64,000 nucleotides of DNA, taken from assembly GCF_014041935.1 (NCBI RefSeq), contig NZ_CP059491.1, positions 2,728,001 to 2,792,000 of the forward strand. The letters are read 5' to 3'. The translations under genes were made by a program, and so were the position numbers. Shown in pieces: positions 33,631 to 42,439 of the stretch (the first letter of the stretch is position 1; every line of letters begins with the position of its first letter). The notes under the pieces were generated by a model. It made no database searches. It saw only the letters and a program-made list of their open reading frames with translations, and was not told the DNA's origin. Source of the stretch: Gordonia jinghuaiqii. GTDB taxonomy: Bacteria; Actinomycetota; Actinomycetes; Mycobacteriales; Mycobacteriaceae.

Positions 33631-34730
33631 GAAAACCCCACAGACTCGACGAGTATCCGGTCCATCAGGGTCCCCTCTCGATGGGGCGGACGATGACCAC
33701 CGACCGGAACTTCTACGACCGCAACTACTTCAACGCACAGAACCGCGACGGCGGCACCTTCCTGGTCACCGGCTTCGGGGTATACCCCAATCTCGGCGTG
33801 GTCGACGCCTTCGCCACCGTGCGCAAGAACGATCGCCAACTGGCCGTACGATTCTCCGACGCCCTGGACGAGCGCAGCACCGACAGCGTCGTCGGCGGGT
33901 ACCGCATCGAGGTCATCGAACCGCTCTCCAAGGTCCGGGTGATCTGCGAGCACGATGACATGTCGTTCGACATCACGTGGGACGGCAGCTTCGACGCGGT
34001 GCTCGAAGAACTCCACATCAACATGGGCGGGCCACGACCCATCCTCGAGGCCACCCGGTTCGCCCAGGTGGGGACCTGGGCGGGCACCCTGTCGGTGTTC
34101 GGTGAGGACATGACCGTCGACCCGTCGATCTGGCTCGGCTCACGAGACCGGTCGTGGGGCATCCGGCCCAGCGGCGACGCCGATCCGGCCGGCCGCACGG
34201 CCGACGAACCCCGCGAGGGACATTGGTGGACCTACGTCCCCCTCCGCTTCGACGACTTCATGGTCATCATCATCGCGCAGGAGGATCCGGACGGTTATCG
34301 CACGCTGAACACCGCGTCGCGCGTCTTCCCGGACGGGCGCGTCGAGCAGCTGGGCTGGCCGCGTTTCGAGATCGACTACAAGTCCGGGACGCGCATGCCC
34401 GTCCATTGCCGCGTTCACCTCACGACGCCGAAGGGCGAGCCACTCGTCATCGACGTCGAACCCAAGACGCACATCAACCTCAACCGTGGATGTGGCTATG
34501 TGGGAGACCCGGATTGGGGTCACGGAATGTGGAAGGGGCGCAACTGGTCGTCGTCGGAGGAGTACGACCTGCAGTCGCAGGACTACCTGACGATGCTGCC
34601 GTACGGCACCCTCGATCACGTCGCGCGGGCGACGTGCAACGGGCAGGAGGGGTGGGGACTGTTCGAGCACGCCGCACTCGGGCGTTACGACCCGTCGGGA
34701 TTCGTGGGGTGGGTCGACATGGCGCCGTGA
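33627..34730 (+). CDS. DUF7064/DUF7065-like conserved protein
   Basis: 367 residues from the ATG overlapping the kinase stop. Beta-rich: FYDRNYFNAQNRDGGTFLVT, GSRDRSWGIRP, then HWWTYVPLRFDDFMVIIIAQ. Proteins of this kind often sit next to APH-like kinases in mycolata; the lipocalin-like character suggests binding of a hydrophobic ligand. No catalytic motif identified. The DUF assignment is from memory of layout and is uncertain. Confidence 0.6.
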   Translation: MRKPHRLDEYPVHQGPLSMGRTMTTDRNFYDRNYFNAQNRDGGTFLVTGFGVYPNLGVVDAFATVRKNDRQLAVRFSDALDERSTDSVVGGYRIEVIEPLSKVRVICEHDDMSFDITWDGSFDAVLEELHINMGGPRPILEATRFAQVGTWAGTLSVFGEDMTVDPSIWLGSRDRSWGIRPSGDADPAGRTADEPREGHWWTYVPLRFDDFMVIIIAQEDPDGYRTLNTASRVFPDGRVEQLGWPRFEIDYKSGTRMPVHCRVHLTTPKGEPLVIDVEPKTHINLNRGCGYVGDPDWGHGMWKGRNWSSSEEYDLQSQDYLTMLPYGTLDHVARATCNGQEGWGLFEHAALGRYDPSGFVGWVDMAP

Positions 34731-35007
34731 GTACCGCGCTGTGGGGTAGGGGACAGGTATCTCTGTGAGGAGGTAGGGGGTTGGCGGGGTGTGAGGTTGA
34801 CCGCTGCGCGCAGCACACCCGCTCTGCGCCAATCTCTTGTCTGGCCGCAACACCAAAAGCAACTGCGGGACAGTTTATTTCGAATTCCGACCAGCGGCGG
34901 CCGTCGCACGGATACAGTCGCCAGCGAGTCATCAAAACCCGGCATTTCGTCCAACGCCCCCTGTCTGGGGGAGACGTTTGTGCCGTTTCATGATCGAAGG
35001 GGATCAC
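34731..35007. other. Promoter-bearing gap before the Liv-type transporter
   Basis: 277 bases without a gene; less GC-rich around 34850-34880. A GGGGG-rich segment with CCCCCTGTCTGGGGGAG (34960-34976) forms a small hairpin upstream of the ribosome site. The transporter promoter should be here; no clear operator palindrome seen. Confidence 0.4.
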
Positions 35008-36243
35008 ATGAATTCACCAAGTGCACTCAAGCGTGTGCTTCGGACCGCAACGGTGATCGGCTGTTCCGGAGTGCTTGCACTCGGGGCGCTGACCGCCTGT
35101 GCCGATGACAGTTCGGAGAGCTCCGACGCCGGTGCCACCAGCGCGCTCCCCAGCAATGCGGCGACCGGTGACCCGATCAAGCTGGGTCTGATCGTCCCCG
35201 AGGGCGGCGCGGTGACGACGCCGATGGTGCGCGAGGGCAGCGAGGCCGCCGTCGAATACCTCAACAACAACGGTGGCGGCATCGGCGGTCACAAGATCGA
35301 CCTTGTCGTCTGCAAGCAGCAGGAAGAACCCGCCTCGGCCACCAAGTGCGCCAATCAGATGGTGGAGCAAAAGGTTTCGGCCGTGGTGTCGCCGCTGGGC
35401 GCACAAGGGGCGGTCATGCTGCCGATCATCGCCGGCGCCAAGATCCCGTTCGTCGCGCAGGCGCCGGTGTCACAGGCCGAGATGGCCACTCCCGGATCGT
35501 TCATGCTGTCCGGCGGCATCGTCGCCGTTCTCGCCGGGCAGGCCGCGACCGCCGCCAAGGACGGACTCAAGAAGGTCTCGCTCATCATCGGCGACTCCGG
35601 CGACGCAGCCGCATCGGTGAAGGCCCTCGGCGAACCGATGTTCCAGCGTGCGGGCGTGGCACTCAACGTCGTCACCATCCCGGTGGGCGCCGCCGACCTG
35701 ACCCCGCAGATCACCGCGGGCCTGGCCGACAACCCGGATGCCGTCAGCATCCTCGGCGACACCCGTCAGTGCATCTCGGTCCTCAAGACCCTGCAGACCG
35801 TGGCACCCGACGCCACGAAGTACCTGATCGCCAGCTGCCTCGACAAGCCCGTCCTCGATGCCGTCGGCAACGAAGGCGTCTCCGGCGCCAAGGCTTTCAC
35901 CACGGTCAACCTCAGCTCCGACGACCCGAGCGTCACCCAGTACCGCAGCGTGATGGCTCAGTACGCACCCGACACCGATCCGGCCGGACTGGCCTACATC
36001 GGCTACCAGGTCATCGCCGCGCTCGGTGAGCTGAACGGTCTCGAAGGTCCCGTCGACGCCCAGACGTTCACCACGGCACTGTCGCAGGCCAAGGACGTCC
36101 CGCTGCCTGCCGCACCGGGTATCACCTTCACCTGCAACGGTCAGGCGTTCCCGCCGCTGACCTCGCTGTGCAGCAAGGCGATCCTGGTCAGCGATGTGAC
36201 CTCGGATGCCAAGCTCGAGAACACCGTCGTCACCAACAAGTAG
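35008..36243 (+). CDS. Branched-chain amino-acid-type ABC transporter substrate-binding lipoprotein
   Basis: 411 residues from ATG 35008 (GAAGGGG upstream), giving a lipoprotein signal with Cys near 31 (LALGALTAC). The body is a LivK-like type I periplasmic binding fold: KLGLIVPEGGAVTTPM, GGIGGHKIDLVVCKQQEE, and a Rossmann hinge near IPFVAQAPVSQAEMATPG. The ligand is not necessarily an amino acid; in catabolic clusters these proteins take up aromatic or alicyclic acids. First gene of the liv operon, separated from the permease fusion by a strong hairpin. Confidence 0.88.
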   Translation: MNSPSALKRVLRTATVIGCSGVLALGALTACADDSSESSDAGATSALPSNAATGDPIKLGLIVPEGGAVTTPMVREGSEAAVEYLNNNGGGIGGHKIDLVVCKQQEEPASATKCANQMVEQKVSAVVSPLGAQGAVMLPIIAGAKIPFVAQAPVSQAEMATPGSFMLSGGIVAVLAGQAATAAKDGLKKVSLIIGDSGDAAASVKALGEPMFQRAGVALNVVTIPVGAADLTPQITAGLADNPDAVSILGDTRQCISVLKTLQTVAPDATKYLIASCLDKPVLDAVGNEGVSGAKAFTTVNLSSDDPSVTQYRSVMAQYAPDTDPAGLAYIGYQVIAALGELNGLEGPVDAQTFTTALSQAKDVPLPAAPGITFTCNGQAFPPLTSLCSKAILVSDVTSDAKLENTVVTNK

Positions 36244-36252
36244 TTCCGGACC

Positions 36253-36284
36253 GATCGGGGGCCGCGTCCGCGCGGCCCCCGATC
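36253..36284 (+). terminator. Intra-operon hairpin after the binding-protein gene
   Basis: Perfect 14-bp stem GATCGGGGGCCGCG with TCCG loop, 9 bases after the stop. No T-run, so probably an attenuator or mRNA-stabilising structure that lets the binding protein be made in excess over the membrane parts. Confidence 0.65.
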
Positions 36285-36309
36285 CCGCACTTCCATGAGT
36301 GGGAGTTCC

Positions 36310-39108
36310 ATGACCGACCATCTCGCTTTCCTGGTTCTCGGCCTCGGCAACGGAGCCGTGTTCGCCGCCCTCGGCCTCGCCCTGGTGATGACCTTCAAGA
36401 GCTCCGGTGTCGTCAACTTCGCCACCGGCGCGGTCGCACTGTATGCCGCCTACACCTACGCATTCCTGCGTGACGGGGAACTCCTCAACCCGATACCCGG
36501 CTTCCCGACGACGATCTCGCTCGGCGGCGACGTCGGAGTCGTTGCCGCACTGATCATCTCCGTCGTCGTAGCGGCAATCCTCGGTGTCATCCTCTACCTG
36601 CTCGTGTTCCGTCCGATGCGCGCCGCGCCGGCCCTGGCCAAAGCGGTGGCCGCCATCGGCCTCATGCTCGTCATCCAGGCCCTCATCGGACTGCGGGTCG
36701 GGCAGGACACCCCGAGCGTCGGCCCCATCTTCAAGGTCGACACGTTCAGGATCGGTTCGAGTGCCGTCCCGACCGATCGCCTCCTGCTCGCCGCCGTGAT
36801 CGTCGGACTCGCCATCTGCGCCGGACTCGTGTTGCGCTACACCCGATTCGGTATCGCGACCGAAGCCGCGGCCGAATCAGAGAAGGGCGCACTCGTCACC
36901 GGCCTCTCCCCGGACCGCATCGCCGTCACCAACTGGGCGGTGTCCTCGGCCACCGCCGGACTCGGTGGCGTGCTAATCGCTCCCATCGTGCCGCTCAACC
37001 CGGTCGCCTACACGATGTTCATCGTCCCGGCGTTGGCCGCCGCGCTGGTCGGCAACTTCACCGCCATCTCCGTCACCGTCGGCGCCGGACTCGTGATCGG
37101 CATGCTGCAGTCCGAAGCCACCAAACTTCAGACCACCTGGGACTGGATGCCCGACGCCGGTGTCGCCGAGGCTGTTCCGCTCATCCTCATCGTGGGTTTC
37201 CTCCTCATCCGGGGTCGTCCGCTTCCCGGCCGCGGCGCGGTGATCCGCAACGACCTCGGACGTTCACCACGACCCACCCGACTACTGGTCCCCGGAATCG
37301 TCGGCGTCGTCGTCGCCGTCCTCGCACTCCTGACCACCTCGGGCAGCATGCAACTGGCGGTGATCGCCACGATGATCTACGCGATCGTCGCGCTGTCCCA
37401 GGTCGTCGTCACCGGCTACGCCGGGCAGGTTTCGCTCGCGCAGCTCACACTCGCCGGTGTCGGGGCATATGCGCTCAGCAGGCTGACCGAGGACCTGAAC
37501 GTGCCGTTCCCGATCGCACCCCTGCTCGCCGCGTGTGCGGCGATGGTCATCGGCGTCATCGTCGGCCTGCCGGCGCTGCGGGTACGCGGCCTTCCCCTGA
37601 TGGTGGCGACGCTGGCACTGGCCGTCTTCTGCGAGGCGTTCTGGTTCCGCAACCCCTCGCTCAACGGCGGCCTCCAGGGCGCGCCGGTGGAGTCACCGTC
37701 GATGTTCGGCATCGATCTGGGCATCGGTGCGGGAGAAGGTTATCCGCGTCTGGCCTTCGGCATTCTGTGTCTCGTCGTACTGACCGTGGTCGCCTACGCG
37801 GTTGCGGTACTTCGACGCAGCAGTCTCGGTGCGTCGATGCTCGCGGTCCGCGCCAACGAACGGTCAGCGGCCGCAGCCGGAATCAATGTCGGCGCAACCA
37901 AACTGATCGCCTTCGCCATCGCGTCGTTCCTGGCCGGTCTCGGCGGCGCGCTGCTCGCCTATCAGCAGACGCTGGCCACCGCGGGCACCTACGCCGTGTT
38001 CGCCGGGATCGGTCTCTTCGCCGTCATCTACGTCGCCGGCGTCACGTCCATCTCGGGCGCGCTCCTGGCCGGCGTCATCGCGCCCGGCGGCATCATGTAC
38101 TTCGCCGCCGACAAGTACGTCTCCTTCGGTGACTACTACATGCTGGTCAGCGGAATCCTGCTGGTGCTCACCGTGGTCACGAGCCCCGACGGGATCGCCG
38201 GCTATCTCCACAAGATCCCGATGCCCGCGTGGTTCCGGACGCCCACGCCAGCGCCGGCGGACACCGCCGAACCACCCGCACCGCGCGAATCCACCTCCAC
38301 ACCGCGTGACGGCGCACTGCTGTCGGTGCGCGATGTCACCGTGCGCTACGGCCCGGTGACTGCCGTCGACGATGTCAGCTTCGACGTGGGTGCAGGACAG
38401 ATCGTCGGGCTCATCGGGCCCAACGGTGCGGGCAAGACCACGCTCATCGACGCCATCAGCGGATTCGCCACCTGCGACGGATCGGTTGTCCTCGGCGGCA
38501 CCACCCTCGACGGCCTGCCGCCGCACCGCCGCAGCCGGGCCGGGTTGGGACGTACCTTCCAGGACATCGAGCTCTACGGCGAACTCTCGGTGGCCGAGAA
38601 TCTGGCGATCGCCGCACGTCGAGCACCGGGTGACACCGCAGGCAACGTCCGGGACGTCCTGCGCATGCTCGAGATCGGACACCTGAGTGAGGTTGCCGCA
38701 GCCGATCTCTCGCAGGGACAACGCCAGCTCGTCGCGGTGGCCCGGGTACTCGCCGGACAGCCCGACGTCGCGCTGCTCGACGAACCCGCGGCCGGACTCG
38801 ACAGCACCGAGAGCCGGTGGCTGGGGGAGAGGCTCCGCGCCGCCCGCGCCCACGGGGTGTCGATGCTGCTCGTCGACCACGACATGGACCTCGTGCTCAG
38901 CCTGTGCGACCGGGTCATCGTGCTCGACCTCGGCGCCGTGATCGCCGACGGCACACCCGACGAGATCAGGCGCTCGGCGGCCGTCGTCAGCGCATATCTC
39001 GGCACCCCGTCGTCGGCTGCTGCCGACCCCGGCCGAACCGGCCAGGGAACAACGGCCGACAGCGGTGGCGCCGAACCGGATTCACCGATCAGGGAGATGA
39101 CGACGTGA
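36310..39108 (+). CDS. LivH-LivM-LivG fusion: two permeases plus ATPase
   Basis: 932 residues from ATG 36310 (GGGAG 5 bases upstream; ATG 36295 is possible). Residues ~1-315 are LivH-like (many TM helices, GLNPVAYTM region), ~330-630 LivM-like (TGYAGQVSLAQLTLAGVGAY), ~670-905 a LivG ATPase with Walker A GPNGAGKTT (~702), signature LSQGQRQLVAVARVLAGQ and Walker B VALLDEPAAGLD. All three normally separate subunits in one chain; the two-permease plus ATPase form is known in actinobacteria. Short charged linkers join the units. Forms the importer with LivK and LivF neighbours. Confidence 0.9.
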   Translation: MTDHLAFLVLGLGNGAVFAALGLALVMTFKSSGVVNFATGAVALYAAYTYAFLRDGELLNPIPGFPTTISLGGDVGVVAALIISVVVAAILGVILYLLVFRPMRAAPALAKAVAAIGLMLVIQALIGLRVGQDTPSVGPIFKVDTFRIGSSAVPTDRLLLAAVIVGLAICAGLVLRYTRFGIATEAAAESEKGALVTGLSPDRIAVTNWAVSSATAGLGGVLIAPIVPLNPVAYTMFIVPALAAALVGNFTAISVTVGAGLVIGMLQSEATKLQTTWDWMPDAGVAEAVPLILIVGFLLIRGRPLPGRGAVIRNDLGRSPRPTRLLVPGIVGVVVAVLALLTTSGSMQLAVIATMIYAIVALSQVVVTGYAGQVSLAQLTLAGVGAYALSRLTEDLNVPFPIAPLLAACAAMVIGVIVGLPALRVRGLPLMVATLALAVFCEAFWFRNPSLNGGLQGAPVESPSMFGIDLGIGAGEGYPRLAFGILCLVVLTVVAYAVAVLRRSSLGASMLAVRANERSAAAAGINVGATKLIAFAIASFLAGLGGALLAYQQTLATAGTYAVFAGIGLFAVIYVAGVTSISGALLAGVIAPGGIMYFAADKYVSFGDYYMLVSGILLVLTVVTSPDGIAGYLHKIPMPAWFRTPTPAPADTAEPPAPRESTSTPRDGALLSVRDVTVRYGPVTAVDDVSFDVGAGQIVGLIGPNGAGKTTLIDAISGFATCDGSVVLGGTTLDGLPPHRRSRAGLGRTFQDIELYGELSVAENLAIAARRAPGDTAGNVRDVLRMLEIGHLSEVAAADLSQGQRQLVAVARVLAGQPDVALLDEPAAGLDSTESRWLGERLRAARAHGVSMLLVDHDMDLVLSLCDRVIVLDLGAVIADGTPDEIRRSAAVVSAYLGTPSSAAADPGRTGQGTTADSGGAEPDSPIREMTT

Positions 39109-39827
39109 GCGTCCTCGAGTGCCGGAACCTCGACGCCGGATACGCCCGCGGCAAGCCGTGTGTCCACGGTCTCGATCTCACCATCGCCGCGGGTGAGGTG
39201 GTTGCCCTGCTGGGCCCCAACGGTGCGGGCAAGACGACACTGCTGACCACCCTGGCCGGCTTGTTGCCCCGGCTCTCCGGGGACGTGATCGTCGACGGCC
39301 ACCCGATCCGGGCGGGCGATGCGCGCGCGGCGGTGCGTGCCGGGCTCGTACTCGTGCCCGACGATCGGGCCCTGTTCCGGCGACTGAGCACGACCAACAA
39401 CCTCCGGCTGGCGTCGCGCCTGCGCGGCAAGCCCCGAGACGAGGCGCTCGATCGTGTCCTCACCCTCTTTCCGGCACTCACGGCGCGCCTGGGTGTCGCG
39501 GCGGGCGAGTTGTCCGGGGGCGAGCAGCAGATGCTCGCCATCGCCCGCGCCCTGCTCCAACAGCCGAAGGTTCTGCTCATCGACGAGCTGAGCATGGGTC
39601 TGGCCCCCATCGTCGTCGAATCGATCCTGCCCGTCCTGCGCGACGTGGCCGACACCGATCGCACTGCCGTCGTGCTCGTCGAACAACATGTGCGCCTGGC
39701 GCTCGAGGTCGCCGACCGCGCACTCGTCCTCGTTCACGGCGAGCTGGCCCTGGAGGATTCGGCTGCGGCACTGGGCGCGGACATAGGGCGCATCGAGGAG
39801 GCCTACCTCGGGACGGCACGCGCGTAG
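39105..39827 (+). CDS. LivF-type ABC transporter ATP-binding protein
   Basis: 240 residues from GTG 39105, overlapping the previous stop (GTGA) with AGGGAG upstream. Walker A GPNGAGKTT, signature LSGGEQQMLAIARAL, Walker B VLLIDELSMGLAP. The second, single-domain ATPase pairing with the LivG part of the fusion protein. Last gene of the liv operon, followed by a perfect palindrome. Confidence 0.9.
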   Translation: MSVLECRNLDAGYARGKPCVHGLDLTIAAGEVVALLGPNGAGKTTLLTTLAGLLPRLSGDVIVDGHPIRAGDARAAVRAGLVLVPDDRALFRRLSTTNNLRLASRLRGKPRDEALDRVLTLFPALTARLGVAAGELSGGEQQMLAIARALLQQPKVLLIDELSMGLAPIVVESILPVLRDVADTDRTAVVLVEQHVRLALEVADRALVLVHGELALEDSAAALGADIGRIEEAYLGTARA

Positions 39828-39878
39828 ACGGCGGCGCGAGGAATGCCCTGCATCGACTCCGCTGCCCGCCGACCGATG

Positions 39879-39932
39879 GACCTCACCTCGACCGGCAGAC
39901 GTCGATCGACGTCTGCCGGTCGAGGTGAGGTC
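39879..39932. terminator. 27-bp perfect palindrome between convergent genes
   Basis: A continuous perfect inverted repeat with no spacer, centred at 39905/39906 (arms begin GACCTCACCTCGACCGGCAG on the left). Lies between the liv operon and a convergent TetR gene, so best read as a bidirectional terminator; unusually long and loop-less. Confidence 0.65.
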
Positions 39933-39949
39933 TACCAGAGGCGCGGGAC

Positions 39950-40516
39950 TCAGGGACCATCAGTGCTGGGACGGTAGATCGCATCGGTGATGTGCGTGGC
40001 GATGTCGGCGTGCGTGAGAAACCGCGCCGGCGAGAGCAACTCGGCGCACACCGCACTCACCATGAACTCCACGGCGGCTTCGGGGCTGGGCGCCAGATAG
40101 CCCGCGACTGGTGACTCCTTGATGAAGGCGAGCGCACGATCGGTCACGATGTCGATCAGCGTCGGGTGCCCCTCCCGGCGGATGAGCCACGGCGTGAGCG
40201 ACGCGGCGTCGTACCGAAGCGCGGCCTGGACGAGGTCGTTGCGGGCATTGTAGTCGAGTACCTCGCGCACGAGCATGTAGATCGTGTCGCGCGGATCGTC
40301 GGCAAAGCGTAAGCGAGACAACATCACCCGCTCGAGTTCGTCGAGTTCCGACGTCAGCACCGCCGAGATGAGCTGATCGCGGGACGCGTATCGCCGGTAG
40401 ATGGTGGCTCGGCTGATGCCGGCCTCCTTGGCGACCGCGGCGAGGGTCAGCGCACCGACACCGACCCGACGCGCTACGGCCCGCGCCGCACCCGTGAGGT
40501 CCTCTCCGCTCGACAT
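39950..40516 (-). CDS. TetR family transcriptional regulator
   Basis: 188 residues. HTH TLAAVAKEAGISRATIYRRY at ~23-42, then a helical effector domain. Divergent from the carotenoid-oxygenase gene with a symmetric operator between, so a likely local repressor. Confidence 0.85.
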   Translation of the reverse strand: MSSGEDLTGAARAVARRVGVGALTLAAVAKEAGISRATIYRRYASRDQLISAVLTSELDELERVMLSRLRFADDPRDTIYMLVREVLDYNARNDLVQAALRYDAASLTPWLIRREGHPTLIDIVTDRALAFIKESPVAGYLAPSPEAAVEFMVSAVCAELLSPARFLTHADIATHITDAIYRPSTDGP

Positions 40517-40560
40517 CCCGCCATCCTAGAACACCACCATGCGACACCCTTGCATGATTT

Positions 40561-40576
40561 GTCTCACCTGTGAGAC
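40561..40576. promoter_or_regulatory. TetR operator candidate
   Basis: Palindrome GTCTCAC-CT-GTGAGAC in the 69-base divergent region, 10 bases before the oxygenase ATG. Size and symmetry fit a TetR dimer site controlling both genes. Confidence 0.6.
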
Positions 40577-40585
40577 TCTGCTGAC

Positions 40586-42025
40586 ATGTCTGTGTCAGGC
40601 GAAACCGGGACCACCTCCCGCGAGACCGGCGGTGAGTCCCCGTGGGACTCCCAGCATCAAGAGTTCGACTATGTCGTCGACGACATCGACGGGCAGATAC
40701 CGGCCTCCCTGCGCGGTGTCCTGTACCGGATCGGACCCGGCCGCTTCGAGATCGGCGGGCATCCGATGAGCCACATCTTCGACGGCGACGGCATGGTCTC
40801 GCGCATCGAGATCTCCCCCGACCGGATTCACTACCGAAACCGGTATGTCCGCACTCGTAGCTTTCGGCGCGCCAACGAGACCCAGTTGCCGCCCAAGGGA
40901 TTCAACACGCAGCGCGTCGGCGGACCACTGGCCAACGTACTCAGATTCCCCGAGAACCTCTCCAACACCAGCGTTCTGGTGCACGACGACGTGCTCTACA
41001 CGTTGTGGGAGGGTGGACGTCCGCACCGCCTCGACGCCGAATCCCTCGAGACCTACGGCAGCGAGTCGTTCGGCGGCGCACTCAAGCGGATCGGCGCCTT
41101 CTCTGCCCATCCCAAGACCGACCCGCGCACCGGCGAGGTCTTCAACTTCGGGCTGGACTTCTTTCCGCGCCCGATGATCCGCTGCTACCGGCTCGACGCC
41201 GCGCGTCGGCTCACCACCGTCGGCAACGTCCCGATCCCGAAGCTCGGGTTCGTGCACGACTTCGCCCTCACCGAACGCCACCTGGTGTTCGTCCTGGGAC
41301 CGCTCGTGGTCAGCCGGCCCATCCCGGTGGCACTCGGGATGCGCCCGTTCGGAGAGGCGCTGTCCTACAAGCCCGAGCTGGGAACCACGATCGTGCTGGT
41401 ACCCCGCGACGGCGGCAAGCCCACGCGCATCGACTACGACGCGCTGTTCCACTTCCACGTCGCCAACGCCTATGAGGCCGGACCCGAGACCGTCGTCGAC
41501 ATCGTCGCCCACGACCCGGCCGGCGGCTGGGCGCGGTGGAACAACTACCTGTGCAACTTCCGCGACAAAGCCGGACCGGCCTTCGGTGGCACGCTGACAC
41601 GGCTTCGAATCAACCGGAACACCGAAACCGTTGCGCGCGAACAGCTCAACGAGCTCGGATGCGAGTTCCCACAGGTGGATCCGCGCGTGGTCACCACGAC
41701 ACATCGATACACCTATCTGTCGGAGGCCTCGCAGCGCGGCGGCGACCCGGACTCGATCACCACCGTCGACACGACGACCGGTACACAGGACCGCTACACG
41801 ACGCCCGGCAACACCATCTGCGAGCCGCTCTTCGCCGCCGACCCCGAGAACCCCGGCGAGGGGCGCGGCTGGCTACTCAGTCTCGAACACCATCCCGACG
41901 ACAAACGTTCACGACTGATCATCCTCGATGCCCAGCGCCCCAGCGACGGTCCGGTCGCGACAGCCACGCTCAGCCACCACGTACCGATGACGTTTCATGG
42001 TGCGTACCAGCCGATGGGCGATTGA
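40586..42025 (+). CDS. Carotenoid oxygenase (RPE65/CCD) family protein
   Basis: 479 residues. The four iron-ligand histidines are visible in their family contexts: AHPKTDP (~174), GFVHDFALT (~227), FHFHVANAYE (~290) and the C-terminal FHGAY (~471). Cytosolic Fe(II) dioxygenase that cleaves a C=C bond in carotenoids, stilbenes or lignin-type alkenes. Could take part in isoprenoid breakdown given the surrounding genes; substrate unknown. Weak ribosome site; probably leader-poor. Confidence 0.88.
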   Translation: MSVSGETGTTSRETGGESPWDSQHQEFDYVVDDIDGQIPASLRGVLYRIGPGRFEIGGHPMSHIFDGDGMVSRIEISPDRIHYRNRYVRTRSFRRANETQLPPKGFNTQRVGGPLANVLRFPENLSNTSVLVHDDVLYTLWEGGRPHRLDAESLETYGSESFGGALKRIGAFSAHPKTDPRTGEVFNFGLDFFPRPMIRCYRLDAARRLTTVGNVPIPKLGFVHDFALTERHLVFVLGPLVVSRPIPVALGMRPFGEALSYKPELGTTIVLVPRDGGKPTRIDYDALFHFHVANAYEAGPETVVDIVAHDPAGGWARWNNYLCNFRDKAGPAFGGTLTRLRINRNTETVAREQLNELGCEFPQVDPRVVTTTHRYTYLSEASQRGGDPDSITTVDTTTGTQDRYTTPGNTICEPLFAADPENPGEGRGWLLSLEHHPDDKRSRLIILDAQRPSDGPVATATLSHHVPMTFHGAYQPMGD

Positions 42026-42028
42026 GCG

Positions 42029-42190
42029 GCTTGGCTGGCTTCGACACGGCCCCTCGCTGCGCTCGTCGCCTGCTCAACCAGCAGGAAAGGACACCGTTCA
42101 ACCAGCGGGAGGGGCATCGCCAACCAGCGGTTGTTTCCGCTGGCCGAGTAGGTCCGAGGCGCAAGCCGAGGACCGTATCGAGGTCAAGCC
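42029..42190. repeat. Dispersed intergenic repeat, inverted pair
   Basis: Two related arms in opposite orientation: CTGGCTTCGACACGGCCC with CTGCGCTCGTCGCCTGCTCA on the left, and on the other strand GGCTTGACCTCGATACGGTC followed by CTCGGCTTGCGCCTCGGACC. Three short AACCAGC units lie between. This matches in style the TCGATACGG / CTGCGCTCG / CTCAACCA repeat scattered through Gordonia genomes. It separates the convergent carotenoid-oxygenase gene and six-gene operon. Confidence 0.6.
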
Positions 42191-42193
42191 GTG

Positions 42194-42439
42194 CTACCCC
42201 TCCAGATACCTTGCGCGGGCTGCATTCATCGCGTCGATCCGCCTACGGATCAGCTGCTCGGAAGCGGCGCGGTCGGACTCGGACAGCTCGCTGTCTGCCA
42301 GCCCCGCGAGGCGGCCCTCCTCCGCGACGATCTCGTCGCGCAGCAGGTCGGCCGACATCTCCCGGGTGAGCAGGTCCTGGTCCACCCAGTCGGCGGCCGG
42401 GATCTGCTCGACCAGTTCGTGGTCACGACGTTCGGTCAT
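42194..42439 (-). CDS. Small helical protein coupled to amidohydrolase
   Basis: 81 residues from the ATG overlapping the amidohydrolase stop (ATGA). Acidic N-terminus, helical ISADLLRDE-type segments, rich in Arg/Glu; no motif known. Its tight coupling suggests an accessory subunit. Last gene of the six-gene minus operon. Confidence 0.65.
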   Translation of the reverse strand: MTERRDHELVEQIPAADWVDQDLLTREMSADLLRDEIVAEEGRLAGLADSELSESDRAASEQLIRRRIDAMNAARARYLEG

